A DNA stretch of 10,000 nucleotides from Podila epigama (Eukaryota > Mortierellomycota > Mortierellomycetes > Mortierellales > Mortierellaceae). The stretch lies in NCBI GenBank assembly GCA_015679605.1, contig JAAAVE010001011.1:1-10000 (forward strand), given 5' to 3'. This document shows, in pieces, positions 9,201 to 10,000 of the stretch; position 1 is the stretch's first letter; every line of letters starts with the position of its first letter. The notes under the pieces are model-generated. The model was not told the DNA's origin and did not search any database. It worked only from the letters and a program-made list of their open reading frames with translations. A program made the translations under genes and the position numbers.

Positions 9201-10000
9201 CTAGTAGTGAAGCTCGGAGCAGGAATGCTTCACCTTTGCCGTTAGATATGACTCAAGAAGGCGCTGCATCCGAGAATTCGTCACGTACACCCACAACCGC
9301 TTCAGCAGCCAAGCGAGCCAAGAAACCAAAGCGGGTCAAGACGGAGGTAGCGCCAACAACAGCAGTGATCCCTGTCGAGGGTCGTAATGATTCTGTGCAA
9401 CTTGTTGAATCGAGAGGTCAAGAAGCGCAGAGTCATGGTGCAGATGTAAATCAAGATGTAAGAGTCAAAACAGAAGCGGAGGTCTCGGTTCAGCAGCAGC
9501 AACAGCAACAACAACAACAACAACAACAACAACAGCAAGCAGCTGCTGTGGCGGTGGCGCCTGTAAAAACAAGGAAACAAAAGGTATCTAAGCATCAAGA
9601 CGTTCAGGATCAAGCATATCTTCAACAGCAACAACAACAGCAGCAACAACAGCAGGCTGAACACGAGCAGCAAAGTGAACGATCGTCTGAGCAGGAACAG
9701 AGTCGCTCCTTACCTGCTCCAACGTTCGTCAACCAGCATCAACGTACGCCATCGGGAACTCCTCAGTGGTTGGCAGCGAACTCGACGCTGAGTATGCTTA
9801 CGGGATCTATCAAGCGAACACCAAAGAAGTCTAGTGCTGCTCCTACTGCAGTATCCTCCTCAGATATATCTCTCCGACCGCATGATGAAGCATCGCAGCA
9901 GGGCCAACTGGGTGGCCACAGAGGAGATGCACATCCTCAGGGCTCTGCTCCCAGGGAGGAACATCCTCATGGAGGGCAGCGCCAACATGTTGACCGACCT
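6220..10000 (+). CDS. Unrecognised large Gln-rich, probably nuclear protein (3' end outside window)
   Basis: I do not recognise this gene. Exons are 6220-7507, 7598-7988, 8134-8223 and 8341 to the window end. The introns are 90, 145 and 117 bases, all GT-AG and phase-consistent, giving at least 1143 residues without a stop. Exon 1 encodes a 60-residue opening, a short ordered stretch (ALEILQEQTL region, 6460-6600), a Pro/His-rich linker (6780-6960), then ordered sequence (7045-7150 and 7430-7507) continuing into exon 2 (FVLLILPRN). Exon 3 plus the start of exon 4 forms an amphipathic helix-like segment (YAQKLLELALEQKLVK). Exon 4 is disordered: acidic patches at 8780-8833 and 8972-9010, basic clusters at 9101-9112 (KRRR) and 9311-9334 (KRAKKPKR), three sumoylation-consensus motifs and Gln tracts of 16 and 11. 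The start is uncertain: ATG 6220 has T at -3, and an in-frame TAA lies at 6199-6201, but an acceptor-like AATCAG at 6201-6206 could bring in an upstream exon. A transcription or chromatin role is inferred from composition only. Confidence 0.85.
9491..9538 (+). repeat. CAG/CAA tract encoding 16 Gln
   Basis: This in-frame glutamine run in exon 4 of gene 3 starts with mixed CAG/CAA and then has nine uninterrupted CAA codons. It is followed directly by an Ala/Val-rich stretch. Confidence 0.95.
9623..9655 (+). repeat. CAA/CAG tract encoding 11 Gln
   Basis: This second in-frame glutamine run in gene 3 interleaves CAA and CAG. It is followed by a Glu/Gln/Ser-rich segment. Confidence 0.95.

Noticed and set aside
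9302-9673. Leu-rich - strand frame with apparent membrane segments
   Set aside because: The Leu runs are the antisense of the Gln tracts of gene 3.
1465-10000. Tryptophan or kynurenine gene cluster
   Set aside because: Only ACMSD belongs to that pathway. The neighbours are a transcription factor and an unassigned protein, and shared strand alone is weak evidence.

Overview
The window looks like nuclear DNA of an early-diverging fungus, most likely Mucoromycota or Mortierellomycotina (inference). It carries compact protein-coding genes with short GT-AG introns (69 to 145 bases where the model is firm), CTAAC or CTGAC branch-point-like motifs, long CAA/CAG glutamine tracts and pyrimidine-rich intergenic DNA. 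No RNA gene, transposon, CRISPR array or bacterial-type signal was seen.

All three genes lie on the + strand. Bases 1-1464 hold low-complexity upstream DNA and probably the leader and first exon(s) of gene 1. Gene 1 (coding body 1465-3863) is a single-finger GATA transcription factor with very long Gln/His-rich arms. Its reading frame has no ATG at the front, so a 5' exon is missing from any simple ORF reading. Gene 2 (4363-5894, five exons) is a well-conserved 2-amino-3-carboxymuconate-6-semialdehyde decarboxylase (ACMSD), the kynurenine-pathway enzyme that diverts tryptophan carbon away from quinolinate and NAD. The spliced product is 377 residues and every expected metal ligand is present. 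Gene 3 (6220 to beyond 10000, at least four exons, 3' end outside the window) is a large protein I do not recognise. It has basic nuclear-localisation-like clusters, acidic patches, sumoylation-consensus motifs and two polyglutamine tracts, so a nuclear role is likely.

The genes do not form an obvious pathway cluster. One possible link is a GATA-type site (CTGATAAG on the - strand) 41 bases before the ACMSD start codon, next to a GATA-factor gene. Such sites are common by chance, so this is only a suggestion. The main points for follow-up are the hidden 5' exon of the GATA gene, an intron-like segment at 370-438, a helix-like block near the C terminus of the GATA factor, the animal-like ACMSD, and the unrecognised gene 3.
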